In this document: positions 36,052 through 44,972 of the stretch, one piece after another
How positions within the stretch are numbered: the first letter of the stretch is position 1
How the letters are laid out: every line of letters begins with the position of its first letter
Assembly: GCF_900107375.1 (NCBI RefSeq)
Contig: NZ_FNPT01000001.1
Location: forward strand, 1,116,001 to 1,180,000
Direction of reading: 5' to 3'
DNA: 64,000 nucleotides
From: Lysobacter sp. yr284
GTDB taxonomy: Bacteria > Pseudomonadota > Gammaproteobacteria > Xanthomonadales > Xanthomonadaceae
The notes under the pieces: model-generated
Told to the model about the DNA's origin: nothing
The model's database searches: none
Seen by the model: only the letters and a program-made list of their open reading frames with translations
Made by a program: the position numbers and the translations under genes

Positions 36052-37830
36052 GTGACCGCAGCAAGCTCCGCTACGCCCGCGCCCCACGCCGCCCGCGACG
36101 ACGACTTCCTCGGCCATCCCAAGGGCCTGTACGTCTGCTTCTTCACCGAGATGTGGGAGCGCTTCTCCTTCTACGGCATGAAGGCGCTGCTGCTGTTGTA
36201 TCTGCTGAAGTACCACCTGTTCGGCGACGACGCCGGCTACGACCTGATCGGCGCCTACGGCGGATTGGTCTATGCGGTGCCGGTGATCGGCGGCCTGGTC
36301 GCCGACCGCTACCTGGGCATGCGCAAGGCGGTGGTGCTCGGCGGCGTGCTGCTGGTGCTCGGCCACCTGGGCATGGCCTACGAAGGCCACGCGGCGAAGC
36401 TGGTCGACGGCAAGGTGGTGCGCGACGAAACCGCAATGCAGGTGTTCTACCTGTCGCTGGCGCTGATCATCGCCGGCGTCGGCTTCCTCAAGCCCAACAT
36501 CTCCACCATCGTCGGCAAGCTCTATCCGCAGGACGATCCGCGCCGCGACTCGGGCTTCACCCTGTTCTACGCCGGCATCAACGTCGGCGCGCTGTTCTCC
36601 TCGCTGATCTGCGCCTTCCTCGGCGAGACCTACGGCTGGAAGTACGGCTTCGGCGCCGCCGGCATCGGCATGATCGCCGGGCTGGCGACGTTCCTGTGGG
36701 GCCAGCGTTACCTGCACGGCCACGCCGAACCGGCCGAACCGGCCAAGCTGCGCGAGAAGGTCAACGGCCTCTCGCGCGAAGCCTGGATTTACCTGGGCAG
36801 CGCCGGCGGCGTGCTGGTGCTGTGGGGCACGATCCAGTTCGCCTCGCAGGTCACCCTGCAGCTCGGCGGCCTCAGCTTCACCGCGGCGCTGGCGATCATG
36901 CTCGCCACCTTGCTGGTGTTCATGATCTGGTTCTTCGGCTTCATCGCCCGCCAGTGCACCAAGGTCCAGCGCGAGCAGATGCTGGCGCTGGTGGTGCTGA
37001 TCCTGGCGGTGCTGATCTTCTTCACCCTGTACGAACAGACCTACGGCTCGTGGGTGACCTTCAACGACCGGCTGATGACCAAGGACATGTTCGGCGTGGT
37101 CGCCGCCGCCGGCTACAAGCCGCCGCTGCCGTGGTCGTTGTTCTCGATGGCCGCCAGCCCGGTGCTGATGGTAGCCGCGCTGATGGCCAGCGACCGCGGC
37201 CGCGGCGGCCTGGCCAAGGCGCTGGTCGGGCTGCTGGTGCTGGGCCTGGCCGTGGCCACCGCCCACGACGTGGTGCTGGTGCCGCAGACCGCCGGCTCGC
37301 TGACCTACCTGGGCCCGTTCTTCCTGGTGGTGCTGGCGCCGCTGTTCTCGTGGCTGTGGCCGTGGCTGGCGCGGCGCGGGCGCAACCCGAGCAAGCCGGT
37401 GACGATGTCGTTGGGGCTGATCCTCGCCGGCCTGTCGTTCCTGCCGCTGGTCGCCGCGGCCAAGATCTCCGGCGGTGGCGAACTGGCCAGCGTGTGGTAC
37501 CTGGTGCTGGCCTATCTGGTGCTGGAAATCGGCGAGATGTGCCTGTCGCCGCTGGGCCTGTCGGCGGTCACCCAACTGTCGGTGGCGCGCGTGGTCGGCC
37601 TGATGATGGGCGCGTTCTGGCTGTCGACCGCGTTCTCGGAAGTGCTGGCGGCGCAGTTGGCGAAGATCGCGTCGCTGGAGATTCCCGAAGGCGGCGTCAT
37701 CGACATGGCCTCCGCCTCGCTCAAGTACGGCGAACTGTTCTCGATGCTGACCTGGCTGGGAATCGGCTCGGGCGTGGTGTTCCTGCTGCTGTCGCCGTGG
37801 CTGAAGCGGTGGATGCACGGGGTGCAGTGA
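36052..37830 (+). CDS. POT/PTR2 family proton-dependent peptide transporter
   Basis: This 592-residue MFS protein carries the POT signature ExxERF as FFTEMWERFSFYGMKALLL in its first helix, GGLVADRYLGMRKAV in loop 2-3 and GFTLFYAGINVGALFSSL, the PTR2 family pattern. It has about 14 helices. POT proteins import di- and tripeptides with protons. The start is a GTG at 36052. It is divergent from the OPT transporter-S9 peptidase pair, which suggests a peptide-use region. A strong terminator follows. Confidence 0.93.
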   Translation: MTAASSATPAPHAARDDDFLGHPKGLYVCFFTEMWERFSFYGMKALLLLYLLKYHLFGDDAGYDLIGAYGGLVYAVPVIGGLVADRYLGMRKAVVLGGVLLVLGHLGMAYEGHAAKLVDGKVVRDETAMQVFYLSLALIIAGVGFLKPNISTIVGKLYPQDDPRRDSGFTLFYAGINVGALFSSLICAFLGETYGWKYGFGAAGIGMIAGLATFLWGQRYLHGHAEPAEPAKLREKVNGLSREAWIYLGSAGGVLVLWGTIQFASQVTLQLGGLSFTAALAIMLATLLVFMIWFFGFIARQCTKVQREQMLALVVLILAVLIFFTLYEQTYGSWVTFNDRLMTKDMFGVVAAAGYKPPLPWSLFSMAASPVLMVAALMASDRGRGGLAKALVGLLVLGLAVATAHDVVLVPQTAGSLTYLGPFFLVVLAPLFSWLWPWLARRGRNPSKPVTMSLGLILAGLSFLPLVAAAKISGGGELASVWYLVLAYLVLEIGEMCLSPLGLSAVTQLSVARVVGLMMGAFWLSTAFSEVLAAQLAKIASLEIPEGGVIDMASASLKYGELFSMLTWLGIGSGVVFLLLSPWLKRWMHGVQ

Positions 37831-37849
37831 GCGTTCGGTCCGCGGCATG

Positions 37850-37878
37850 AAAAAGGGCGCCCGCGGGCGCCCTTTTTC
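37850..37878 (+). terminator. Rho-independent terminator of the POT gene
   Basis: AAAAGGGCGCC-CGC-GGGCGCCCTTTTTCG is a long stem flanked by A and T runs, 20 bases after the stop. Confidence 0.9.
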
Positions 37879-37917
37879 GTTTTCGACCGGTAGCTTCGGC
37901 GCGACCGGCAGCTGCCC

Positions 37918-38100
37918 GGTCGCGGCTTGCGCCGCTCCTACAGCAGGACGCACCGCAACCCGAAGCCCTTGTAGGAGCGGCGCGAGCCGCGACCGCGACA
38001 CCGCAGCAACGACGCAACCGCCCTGCCCTGCGCTAGCGCATCGCCGCGCGCTTACCACAGCCCCTTGTAGGAGCGGCGCGAGCCGCGACCGCGACACCGC
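37918..38100. repeat. Three GTAG-type REP arms
   Basis: An inverse arm at 37918-37941 (ggtcgcggcttgcgccgctc, ctac) is followed by two forward arms at 37971 and 38067 (GTAGGAGCGGCGCGAGCCGC). The forward units also share the tail gaccgcgacaccgc. They fill the convergent gap between the POT gene and rmlD. Confidence 0.82.
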
Positions 38101-38165
38101 GCCTGCGACGCAACCGGCCACTGCGCAGTCGCTGCATCACGGCTTCGCGCAAGCCAGGACAAACG

Positions 38166-39068
38166 CTAGCGCTCCATCGCCACCCGCAAGCCATCGCGCC
38201 AGTCCGGCAACGCCAATCCGTACTCCTCGCGCAGCCGCCGCGTATCCAGCACCGAATACGCCGGCCGCTGCGCCGGCGTCGGATACTCGGCGGCGGCGAT
38301 CGGCAGCACCCGCGGCGCGCGCGCCAGCAGGCCGCGCGCCACCGCTTCGGCGAAGATCGCTTCGGCGAAGCCGTGCCAGGTGGTCTCGCCCGCGGCCGCG
38401 AGGTGGCGCACGCCGGATTCGCCGATGCCGCGTTCGAGAATGCGCGCGACCGCCTCGGCCAGCAGCCAGGCCGGGGTCGGCGAACCGCGCTGGTCGGCGA
38501 CCACGCGCAGTTCTTCGCGCTCGCCGCCCAGGCGCAGCATGGTGCGCAGGAAGTTGTGGCCATGGGTCGCCGCGTACACCCATGCGGTGCGCAGGACCAG
38601 ATGGCGCGCGCCGCTGGCGGCGACGGCGCGCTCGCCGGCGAGCTTGCTGCGGCCGTAGACGTTGAGCGGCGCGGTCGCATCGTCCTCGCGGTACGGGCGC
38701 TGGCCGCGGCCGTCGAAGACGTAGTCGGTGGAAAAGTGGATCAAGCCGATGCCGAGCGCGGCGCAGGCCTGCGCCAGCCGTCCCGGCGCGGTCGCGTTGA
38801 TCGCCTGCGCCAACTCCGGCTCGGATTCGGCGCGGTCCACCGCAGTGTAGGCCGCGGCGTTGACCACATGGTCCGGACGCAGGCGCTGCAGCAGCGGCGC
38901 GATCGCCTCGGCTTCGGCCAGGTCCAGCGCCTCGCAGGCGCCGCCGTCGGCGAGCCGGCCGCTGCGCGTGGTCGCCAGCACCTCGTCCGAATCGCTGGCC
39001 AGACGTCGGCGCAGTTCGACGCCGAGCTGGCCGTCGCCGCCGACCACCAGCACCCGGCCCAGGCTCAT
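38166..39068 (-). CDS. rmlD: dTDP-4-dehydrorhamnose reductase
   Basis: This 300-residue SDR enzyme has the Rossmann motif GGDGQLG at residues 10-16, NAAAYTAVDRAE, STDYVFDG and the catalytic YGRSK. It reduces dTDP-4-keto-L-rhamnose with NADPH, the last step to dTDP-L-rhamnose for LPS and exopolysaccharide. The ATG at 39068 overlaps the rmlC stop (ATGA). It is the last gene of rmlBACD. Confidence 0.95.
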   Translation of the reverse strand: MSLGRVLVVGGDGQLGVELRRRLASDSDEVLATTRSGRLADGGACEALDLAEAEAIAPLLQRLRPDHVVNAAAYTAVDRAESEPELAQAINATAPGRLAQACAALGIGLIHFSTDYVFDGRGQRPYREDDATAPLNVYGRSKLAGERAVAASGARHLVLRTAWVYAATHGHNFLRTMLRLGGEREELRVVADQRGSPTPAWLLAEAVARILERGIGESGVRHLAAAGETTWHGFAEAIFAEAVARGLLARAPRVLPIAAAEYPTPAQRPAYSVLDTRRLREEYGLALPDWRDGLRVAMER

Positions 39069-39622
39069 GGCGCGTAGACCGGCAAGCGCTCTTCGGGCAC
39101 GTCGCGCAACCACAGCGCGGCCTGGTCCTTGGCCGACAGCAGCGGCTCGCTCAACGGCCAGTCCACGCCCAGGCCGGGGTCGTCCCAGCGGATGCCGACT
39201 TCGGCCTGGGCGTCGTAGGTGTTGGTGCACAGGTAGCTGAAGGTGGCCCGCTCGCTGAGCACGGCGAAGCCGTGGGCGAAGCCTTCGGGCACCCAGAAGT
39301 GGCGCTTGTTCTCGCCGCTGAGCAGCACCGCGGTCCAGCGGCCGAAGTGCGGCGAGCCGCGGCGGATGTCCACCGCCACGTCCCAGACTTCGCCGTCGAG
39401 CACGCTGACCAGCTTGCCCTGCGGCTTGGGCCACTGGTAATGCAGGCCGCGCAGCACGCCGCGCGCGGACGAGGACACGTTGCCCTGGACGAAGCGCAGG
39501 CGCAGGCCAGCGGCGTCGAGCTTGTCCTGGTTGAAGGATTCGTAGAAGAAGCCGCGCGCGTCGCCGAACACTTGCGGTTCCAGCACCAGACAGCCCGGCA
39601 GATCGGTTTCGATGATTTTCAT
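39065..39622 (-). CDS. rmlC: dTDP-4-dehydrorhamnose 3,5-epimerase
   Basis: This 185-residue cupin has DARGFFYESFNQ, the catalytic His in LRGLHYQWP, and FWVPEGFAHGFAVLSE with the tyrosine-bearing FSYLCTN. It epimerises C3 and C5 of dTDP-4-keto-6-deoxyglucose. It lies in order after rmlA and overlaps rmlD. Confidence 0.95.
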   Translation of the reverse strand: MKIIETDLPGCLVLEPQVFGDARGFFYESFNQDKLDAAGLRLRFVQGNVSSSARGVLRGLHYQWPKPQGKLVSVLDGEVWDVAVDIRRGSPHFGRWTAVLLSGENKRHFWVPEGFAHGFAVLSERATFSYLCTNTYDAQAEVGIRWDDPGLGVDWPLSEPLLSAKDQAALWLRDVPEERLPVYAP

Positions 39623-39656
39623 GGGGTACGTCGCTTGCGTCGCCGCAGCCCGCCGC

Positions 39657-40541
39657 TCACGGCACCGGGCCGCGTTCGATCAGGCTCAGCAGGTATTGGC
39701 CGTAGCCGTTCTTGGTCAACGGCCGGGCCAGTTCGGTGAGTTGTCCCGCGTCGATCCAGCCGTTGCCGTAGGCGATCTCCTCCGGGCAGCAGATGCGCAG
39801 GCCCTGGCGGGTCTCGATGGTCTCGATGAAGTTCGACGCTTCCAGCAGCGACTGGTGGGTGCCGGTGTCGAGCCAGGCGTAGCCGCGGCCGAGCTGCTCC
39901 AGGTGCAGCGAGCCTTCGTCGAGGTACTTGCGGTTGAGGTCGGTGATCTCCAACTCGCCGCGCGCGGACGGCTTGAGCTGGGCGGCGAAATCGCTGGCGC
40001 GGCCGTCGTAGAAGTACAGGCCGGTCACCGCATAGCGCGAACGCGGCTTGAGCGGTTTTTCCTCCAGCCCGATCACCCGGCCCTCGCCGTCGAATTCGGC
40101 CACGCCGTAGCGCTCCGGATCGCTGACCCAGTAGCCGAACACGGTCGCGCCTTCGCCGCGCGCGTCGGCGCGCTTGAGGATCGCGGTCAGGCCGGGGCCG
40201 TGGAAGATGTTGTCGCCCAGCACCAGGCAGCTGGGCTGGCCGGCGACGAAGTCGCGGCCGATCAGATAGGCCTGGGCCAGCCCGTCGGGACTGGGCTGGA
40301 CAGCGTACTCGATGCGCATGCCCCACTGCGAGCCGTCGCCGAGCAGGTGCTGGAACAGCGGCTGCTCATGCGGGGTGTTGATCACCAGCACTTCGCGGAT
40401 GCCCGCCAGCATCAGCACGCTGAGCGGGTAGTAGATCATCGGCTTGTCGTACACCGGCAGCAGCTGCTTGCTGATCGCCTGAGTGATCGGATACAGCCGG
40501 GTGCCGGAGCCGCCGGCCAGGATGATGCCCTTGCGGTTCAT
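39657..40541 (-). CDS. rmlA: Glucose-1-phosphate thymidylyltransferase
   Basis: This 294-residue nucleotidyltransferase begins [14 protein letters not shown], the pyrophosphorylase signature, followed by [16 protein letters not shown]. It makes dTDP-glucose from glucose-1-phosphate and dTTP, the first step of the rhamnose pathway, and is usually feedback-inhibited by dTDP-rhamnose. It is the second gene of the operon. Confidence 0.96.
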   Translation of the reverse strand: MNRKGIILAGGSGTRLYPITQAISKQLLPVYDKPMIYYPLSVLMLAGIREVLVINTPHEQPLFQHLLGDGSQWGMRIEYAVQPSPDGLAQAYLIGRDFVAGQPSCLVLGDNIFHGPGLTAILKRADARGEGATVFGYWVSDPERYGVAEFDGEGRVIGLEEKPLKPRSRYAVTGLYFYDGRASDFAAQLKPSARGELEITDLNRKYLDEGSLHLEQLGRGYAWLDTGTHQSLLEASNFIETIETRQGLRICCPEEIAYGNGWIDAGQLTELARPLTKNGYGQYLLSLIERGPVP

Positions 40542-40576
40542 TGCATGTCCCCTTGCGAACTGCGGATCGTCACCGG

Positions 40577-41629
40577 TCAGGCCTGGCCGATTCGTTCGAG
40601 TCGATAGCTGCCGTCGAGCACGCGCCGCACCCAGTCCTGGTGCTGCAGGTACCACTCGACGGTGCGCTCGATGCCCTGCTCGAAGGTCACCGTCGGCGCC
40701 CAGCCGAGTTCGTTCTTGAGCTTGGACGCGTCGATGGCGTAGCGGCGGTCGTGGCCCGGGCGGTCGGCGACGAAGGCGATCAACGACTCGCGCGCGCGGC
40801 CGTCGGCGAGCGGGCGGCGCGCGTCGAGCAGCGCGCAGATGGTCTTGACCACGGTCAGGTTGGGACGCTCGGCGTCGCCGCCGACGTTGTAGGTCTCGCC
40901 GACCCGCCCGGCCTGGAGCACGCGCGCGATCGCCGCGCAGTGGTCGCCGACGTACAGCCAGTCGCGCACGTTCATGCCGTCGCCGTACACCGGCAGGGCC
41001 TCGCCGGCCAGGGCCTTGGCGATCACCAGCGGGATGAGCTTTTCCGGGAACTGGTACGGGCCGTAGTTGTTGGAGCAGTTGGTGGTCAGCGTCGGCAGGC
41101 CGTAGGTGTGGTGGAACGCGCGGACCAGATGATCGGAGGCGGCCTTGGAAGCGGAATACGGCGAATTCGGCGCGTACGGCGTGGTCTCGCTGAACTTGCC
41201 GTCGTCGCCGAGCGAGCCGTAGACCTCGTCGGTGGACACGTGCAGGAAACGGAAACCGTCGCGGCCGGCGGGGCCGAGCGATTTCCAGTAGTCGCGCGCC
41301 TGCTCCAGCAGGCTCAGGGTGCCGACCACGTTGGTGTGCACGAACGCGGCCGGGCCGTCGATGGAGCGATCGACGTGGCTCTCGGCGGCGAAGTTGACCA
41401 CGGCGTCGGGACGATGCTCGGCCAGCAGCCGCCCGACCAGCCCGGCGTCGCCGATGTCGCCCTGGACGAACACGTGCCCCGCCTCGCCGTCCAGCGGCGC
41501 CAGGGTGTCGCGGTTGCCGGCGTAGGTGAGCAGGTCGAGGTTGACGACCTTGACGCCGCGGCGCACCGCGTCGAGGACGAAGTTGCCGCCGATGAAACCG
41601 GCGCCGCCGGTCACTAGCCAGGTGGGCAC
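40577..41629 (-). CDS. rmlB: dTDP-glucose 4,6-dehydratase
   Basis: This 350-residue SDR dehydratase has [12 protein letters not shown] at the N-terminus, [10 protein letters not shown] with the catalytic Asp-Glu pair, [10 protein letters not shown] with the Tyr-x3-Lys pair, and [14 protein letters not shown]. It oxidises and dehydrates dTDP-glucose to the 4-keto-6-deoxy sugar. The start is a GTG at 41629 with AAGGAG 9 bases upstream, which decides against longer frames. It opens the rmlBACD operon. Confidence 0.95.
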   Translation of the reverse strand: MPTWLVTGGAGFIGGNFVLDAVRRGVKVVNLDLLTYAGNRDTLAPLDGEAGHVFVQGDIGDAGLVGRLLAEHRPDAVVNFAAESHVDRSIDGPAAFVHTNVVGTLSLLEQARDYWKSLGPAGRDGFRFLHVSTDEVYGSLGDDGKFSETTPYAPNSPYSASKAASDHLVRAFHHTYGLPTLTTNCSNNYGPYQFPEKLIPLVIAKALAGEALPVYGDGMNVRDWLYVGDHCAAIARVLQAGRVGETYNVGGDAERPNLTVVKTICALLDARRPLADGRARESLIAFVADRPGHDRRYAIDASKLKNELGWAPTVTFEQGIERTVEWYLQHQDWVRRVLDGSYRLERIGQA

Positions 41630-42043
41630 GCAGGACACTCCTTGGGGACATTGCGGGTTGCTATTGCGGACTGCGGGCCGTGGACACGATGAGGGCATGG
41701 CGCGGAGCCCGGTGCGGCCCAGGGCTCGCACGATCGCTCCAGCCTGCCCGTCGGCCACGGCAAGGGGCTGATTGTAGGACTTTTTGTACCGCCGCCGGCA
41801 CCGCCGCCAGGGGCATGGACGGCTTGCCTACAGCTTGTGTGCCACGACACTACGCATTCGCGCGCACGGTTGCATCGGAACTGTGCGCAATGCCCTCTAA
41901 GCCCCGAATGCGGTGCCGCCCCAGGGGAATGCCCTGGCGGTCGTCGGCATGGCCGTCGACAGCGGGCGGACCGGTGCTGGAGGGGCCGTCCGGGTCCTGC
42001 TACCGTTCGCCTTCATCGGCCGGGGAACGGCAGGGGCAACGAC
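41630..42043. promoter_or_regulatory. Divergent promoter region, rmlB and KAP NTPase
   Basis: This gap of 414 bases separates two divergent genes and has no credible gene. On the minus strand, TACAAT at 41776-41771 lies in a short AT-richer patch and is a fair -10 candidate for the rml operon; no clear -35 was found. The composition drops in GC toward the NTPase gene. Confidence 0.4.
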
Positions 42044-43888
42044 ATGGAAAACGTCAATCGCCACATCGAAGATTTCCTGAGCTACTACACCGCCCTCGAC
42101 GCCGAACATCCGCCGGGCTATGCGGTGATGCTCGACGGCCCCTGGGGCATCGGCAAAACCTATCTGGTCCGCGACCTGCTCAAACGCCTCGTCGGCCCCC
42201 AGGGCTACTGTTATGTAAGCCTCTATGGGGTATCCAAGACGGAAGACATCGACGATGCCATCGTCGCAGCGATGTTTCCGGTGGCGGGGCACAAGGCCAC
42301 CCGGATCACCGCAGGGCTGATCAAATCAGCAGCAGGCATGTTCAAGATTTCCACCAACCTCAAGCTTGCGGACATCGTCGACAAGTTCCGCGGCGGCCTG
42401 TATGTGTTCGACGATCTAGAGCGCTGCACGATGCCGATCGACGTCGTGCTGGGCTATATCAACGAGTTCGTCGAGCACAACGGCTGCAAGGTGGTTCTGA
42501 TCGCCAACGAAAGCGAGATCGATGCACGGGCGGACGCGAAGTACCGGCGTCGCCGCGAGAAGCTGATCGGCAAGACCTTGCAGATCCGTCCGGACACGGC
42601 CCGGGTGCTCGACCTTTTCATCGGGAAGATCAAGGACGCACAGACCCGCGACTTCGTGGCCAGCCAGAAACAACCGCTGACGCGGATCTTCGAGCAGTCG
42701 CAGGCGCACAACCTGCGCATCCTGCAACAGACTCTGTGGGACTTCGAGCGCTTGTACGCACTCATGGACGCGCGCCACCGCGCCAACGAAATCGGCTGCG
42801 CCAAAGTGCTCGCCACCTTCGCGGCCGTGTCTCTGGAGATCAAGGCAGGCCGGTTGAACGAAGTGGACATCGAGCCTCGCAGCAGCCGAGCTATCGAAGA
42901 GTACATCCGTCGCAGGAAAAGTCGTGACGACGACGATGGCGCGTTGCGCATCGAAAAGCCCGCGCCATTGCGCGACGCGGCCACGCGCTACCGCGACGCG
43001 GACGTATACGATCCTGCGCTGTCCAACCGGATATTAATCGACGTACTGATTCGTGGATTTCTGGACAAGGACATGATCGCCGAGTCGCTCGATCGCAGTC
43101 CCGCGTTCGCTCCGCCGGACAAGAAGCAAGCATGGAAGACCGTGTGGCATTGGAAAGATGTCGAAGACGACGAGTTCCAAGCGGCCCTGACTGAAATGGA
43201 ACAGCAGTTCGAGCAGCGCCACTTCGCAATAGCAGGAGAAATCCTGCATGTTTTCGGACTGAGGCTATGGGCTGCCCAACAGAACTTCCTTTCGTTCAAT
43301 CCGGACGTCGTGGTTCAACAGTGCCTTGCGTATGTCGAGGACCTCAACGAAAAACGACTACTCCCGCTCGAATCGATGCCGCAACAGCATCCATCGGAAG
43401 GCATGGCTTACGACGGGCTGGATGTCTACATGAGGACATCACAGGAGTTCATGACGATTTTCCAGAACCTGACAGAGACCGGGCACAAGGCCGAGCAGGA
43501 CCTATATCCGCTTTATGCGCGCGAATTGCTGCAATTGATGACGAAAAATCTGGACGAATTCAAGCAAAAAATCGCCGACCCCGATTCTTTCTACAATTAC
43601 ACCCGCGCCCCGGTACTCAAACAGTTAAAGCTGCACGATTTCTACCCGGCATTCGACAGCCTCAGCATCCGCAACAAGGAGGCGGTCTTTTCGGCGATCC
43701 TCCTTCGCTATCAGGACCCGAAACGCAACACTTTACTGCGCCGCGAAAAGCACTGGCTAGAAGAACTGTTGTCGATGCTCAAGCGTGACCTGAATATCAG
43801 CCACTTCACCCGGTTGCGTCTGAACGGGCTGATCGACAGTTATCTGAAACCTGCCATCAAGAGGCTTGACGAAGCTGAAAGTGCCTGA
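42044..43888 (+). CDS. KAP-like P-loop NTPase, lone candidate defence protein
   Basis: This 614-residue protein has a KAP-type NTPase domain (about residues 1-300): Walker A GPWGIGKT at 32-39, YVSLYGVSKTEDID just after it (a common KAP feature), Walker B LYVFDDLERC at about 119-128 and the sensor-like VVLIANESEID. The C-terminal half is charged and helical with no motif I know; no membrane helices are evident between the Walker motifs. KAP NTPases occur in several antiphage systems. GC is clearly lower than in the neighbours (31 of 60 bases, 52%, in each of the lines 43561-43620 and 43621-43680), which suggests transfer. No partner gene adjoins. Start: ATG after CAGGGG. Confidence 0.75.
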   Translation: MENVNRHIEDFLSYYTALDAEHPPGYAVMLDGPWGIGKTYLVRDLLKRLVGPQGYCYVSLYGVSKTEDIDDAIVAAMFPVAGHKATRITAGLIKSAAGMFKISTNLKLADIVDKFRGGLYVFDDLERCTMPIDVVLGYINEFVEHNGCKVVLIANESEIDARADAKYRRRREKLIGKTLQIRPDTARVLDLFIGKIKDAQTRDFVASQKQPLTRIFEQSQAHNLRILQQTLWDFERLYALMDARHRANEIGCAKVLATFAAVSLEIKAGRLNEVDIEPRSSRAIEEYIRRRKSRDDDDGALRIEKPAPLRDAATRYRDADVYDPALSNRILIDVLIRGFLDKDMIAESLDRSPAFAPPDKKQAWKTVWHWKDVEDDEFQAALTEMEQQFEQRHFAIAGEILHVFGLRLWAAQQNFLSFNPDVVVQQCLAYVEDLNEKRLLPLESMPQQHPSEGMAYDGLDVYMRTSQEFMTIFQNLTETGHKAEQDLYPLYARELLQLMTKNLDEFKQKIADPDSFYNYTRAPVLKQLKLHDFYPAFDSLSIRNKEAVFSAILLRYQDPKRNTLLRREKHWLEELLSMLKRDLNISHFTRLRLNGLIDSYLKPAIKRLDEAESA

Positions 43889-44188
43889 GCGGCGAACATC
43901 AGAAGACAACGTTGTCCTGCAACGATAAGCGCACGCGGCCCAATTCTCCTGAATTACCGCAACGAAGCGTCCGCCAAACGTGCGTCGGTGTTTCCCCCTA
44001 GACCCGCAGCCACACTACGCCCGCCGTGCCATCACCAGACCGTGATCGCCTGCCGCTTCGCGTCAAGCTGACAACGTTATCCACCCCACTCCGCCTCAAC
44101 TGCCGGTGCTAGGTTCAGCGCCGCCCTCGCGAACGCGATCCACACGCGAGCGGCGTACAACCTCCTTTCTTGTGCAGGAGAGTCTCCG
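43889..44188. other. Gene-free gap with two copies of GACAACGTT(G/A)TC
   Basis: No gene is seen in these 300 bases. GACAACGTTGTC, a perfect 12-base palindrome, lies at 43905-43916, 17 bases after the NTPase stop. A near copy, GACAACGTTATC, is at 44070-44081. The GC content climbs back through this stretch. It also carries the promoter of the following secreted protein, but no boxes are clear. Confidence 0.5.
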
Positions 44189-44947
44189 ATGAAGCATCTC
44201 GTCCCGTTCACCCTGCTCGCCGCCTGCGCCCTGGCCGCGCCCGCCGCGCACGCCGTCGTCGTCGGCGGCATCGTCAGCACCGACGCGCGCTGGCCGGCCG
44301 CGGCCGCCGGCTACGACCGCATGAGCTTCTACGATCAGGTCGTCCAGGACGGCGGCGCGCGCTCGAACTACTTCTGGGCCAACCAGTTCTGGTTCGTCGG
44401 CGGCGACGGCGGCTACATCGGCCTGCAGAACCGCAGCGGCCAGCACTGGATCAATTTCTCGATCTGGCTGGCCAGCGGCTGGGACCCGGCCAGCCGCGCA
44501 GCCTGCAACCACTTCTCGCACGAAGGCAGCGGCGTGCAATGCCAGCTCAAGTGGGACTGGAAGACCGGGCACAAGTACAAGGTCGAGGTCGCGCGCGCGT
44601 CCAACCGCGTCACCGGCACCGTCACCGACCTGATGACCGGTGACAGCGTCGCGGTCGCCACGATCCTGATCCCCACCGGCTGGAGCGGCCTCAAGAACAC
44701 CACGGTCAGCTTCGTCGAGGAATACAGCCAGGGCAGCAACCAGTTGGCGTCGTGCAGCGTGATCGGCGCGCAGTCCTCGGTGTTCCACCTGCCGGTGGCC
44801 AACGGCAACCTGCCGGCCAGCAGCCAGACCACCAAGACCTACGGCAACTGCAACGACCGCAACATCGTCCACGCCGCCTGCGACGCCGGCGGCAAGTGCA
44901 TCAACATCGTCGGCGATCTGGGCGGGTTCGCGTCGCCGGCGGAGTGA
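44189..44947 (+). CDS. Secreted protein, possibly DUF3472-like
   Basis: This 252-residue protein has a clear signal peptide (LVPFTLLAACALAAPAAHA) and an excellent ribosome-binding site (GCAGGAGAG). The mature part includes FWFVGGDGGYIGLQN, HWINFSIWLASGW, CQLKWDWKTGHKYKVEV and four or more paired cysteines (CNDRN, ACDAGGKC). The Tyr-Gly-Leu-Gln followed by Phe-Ser-Ile-Trp pattern recalls DUF3472 lectin-like domains, but this is tentative. It is probably an extracellular binding protein of unknown target. Confidence 0.65.
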   Translation: MKHLVPFTLLAACALAAPAAHAVVVGGIVSTDARWPAAAAGYDRMSFYDQVVQDGGARSNYFWANQFWFVGGDGGYIGLQNRSGQHWINFSIWLASGWDPASRAACNHFSHEGSGVQCQLKWDWKTGHKYKVEVARASNRVTGTVTDLMTGDSVAVATILIPTGWSGLKNTTVSFVEEYSQGSNQLASCSVIGAQSSVFHLPVANGNLPASSQTTKTYGNCNDRNIVHAACDAGGKCINIVGDLGGFASPAE

Positions 44948-44972
44948 GTTCGCGCGCGGCCGCGGACGCCGG

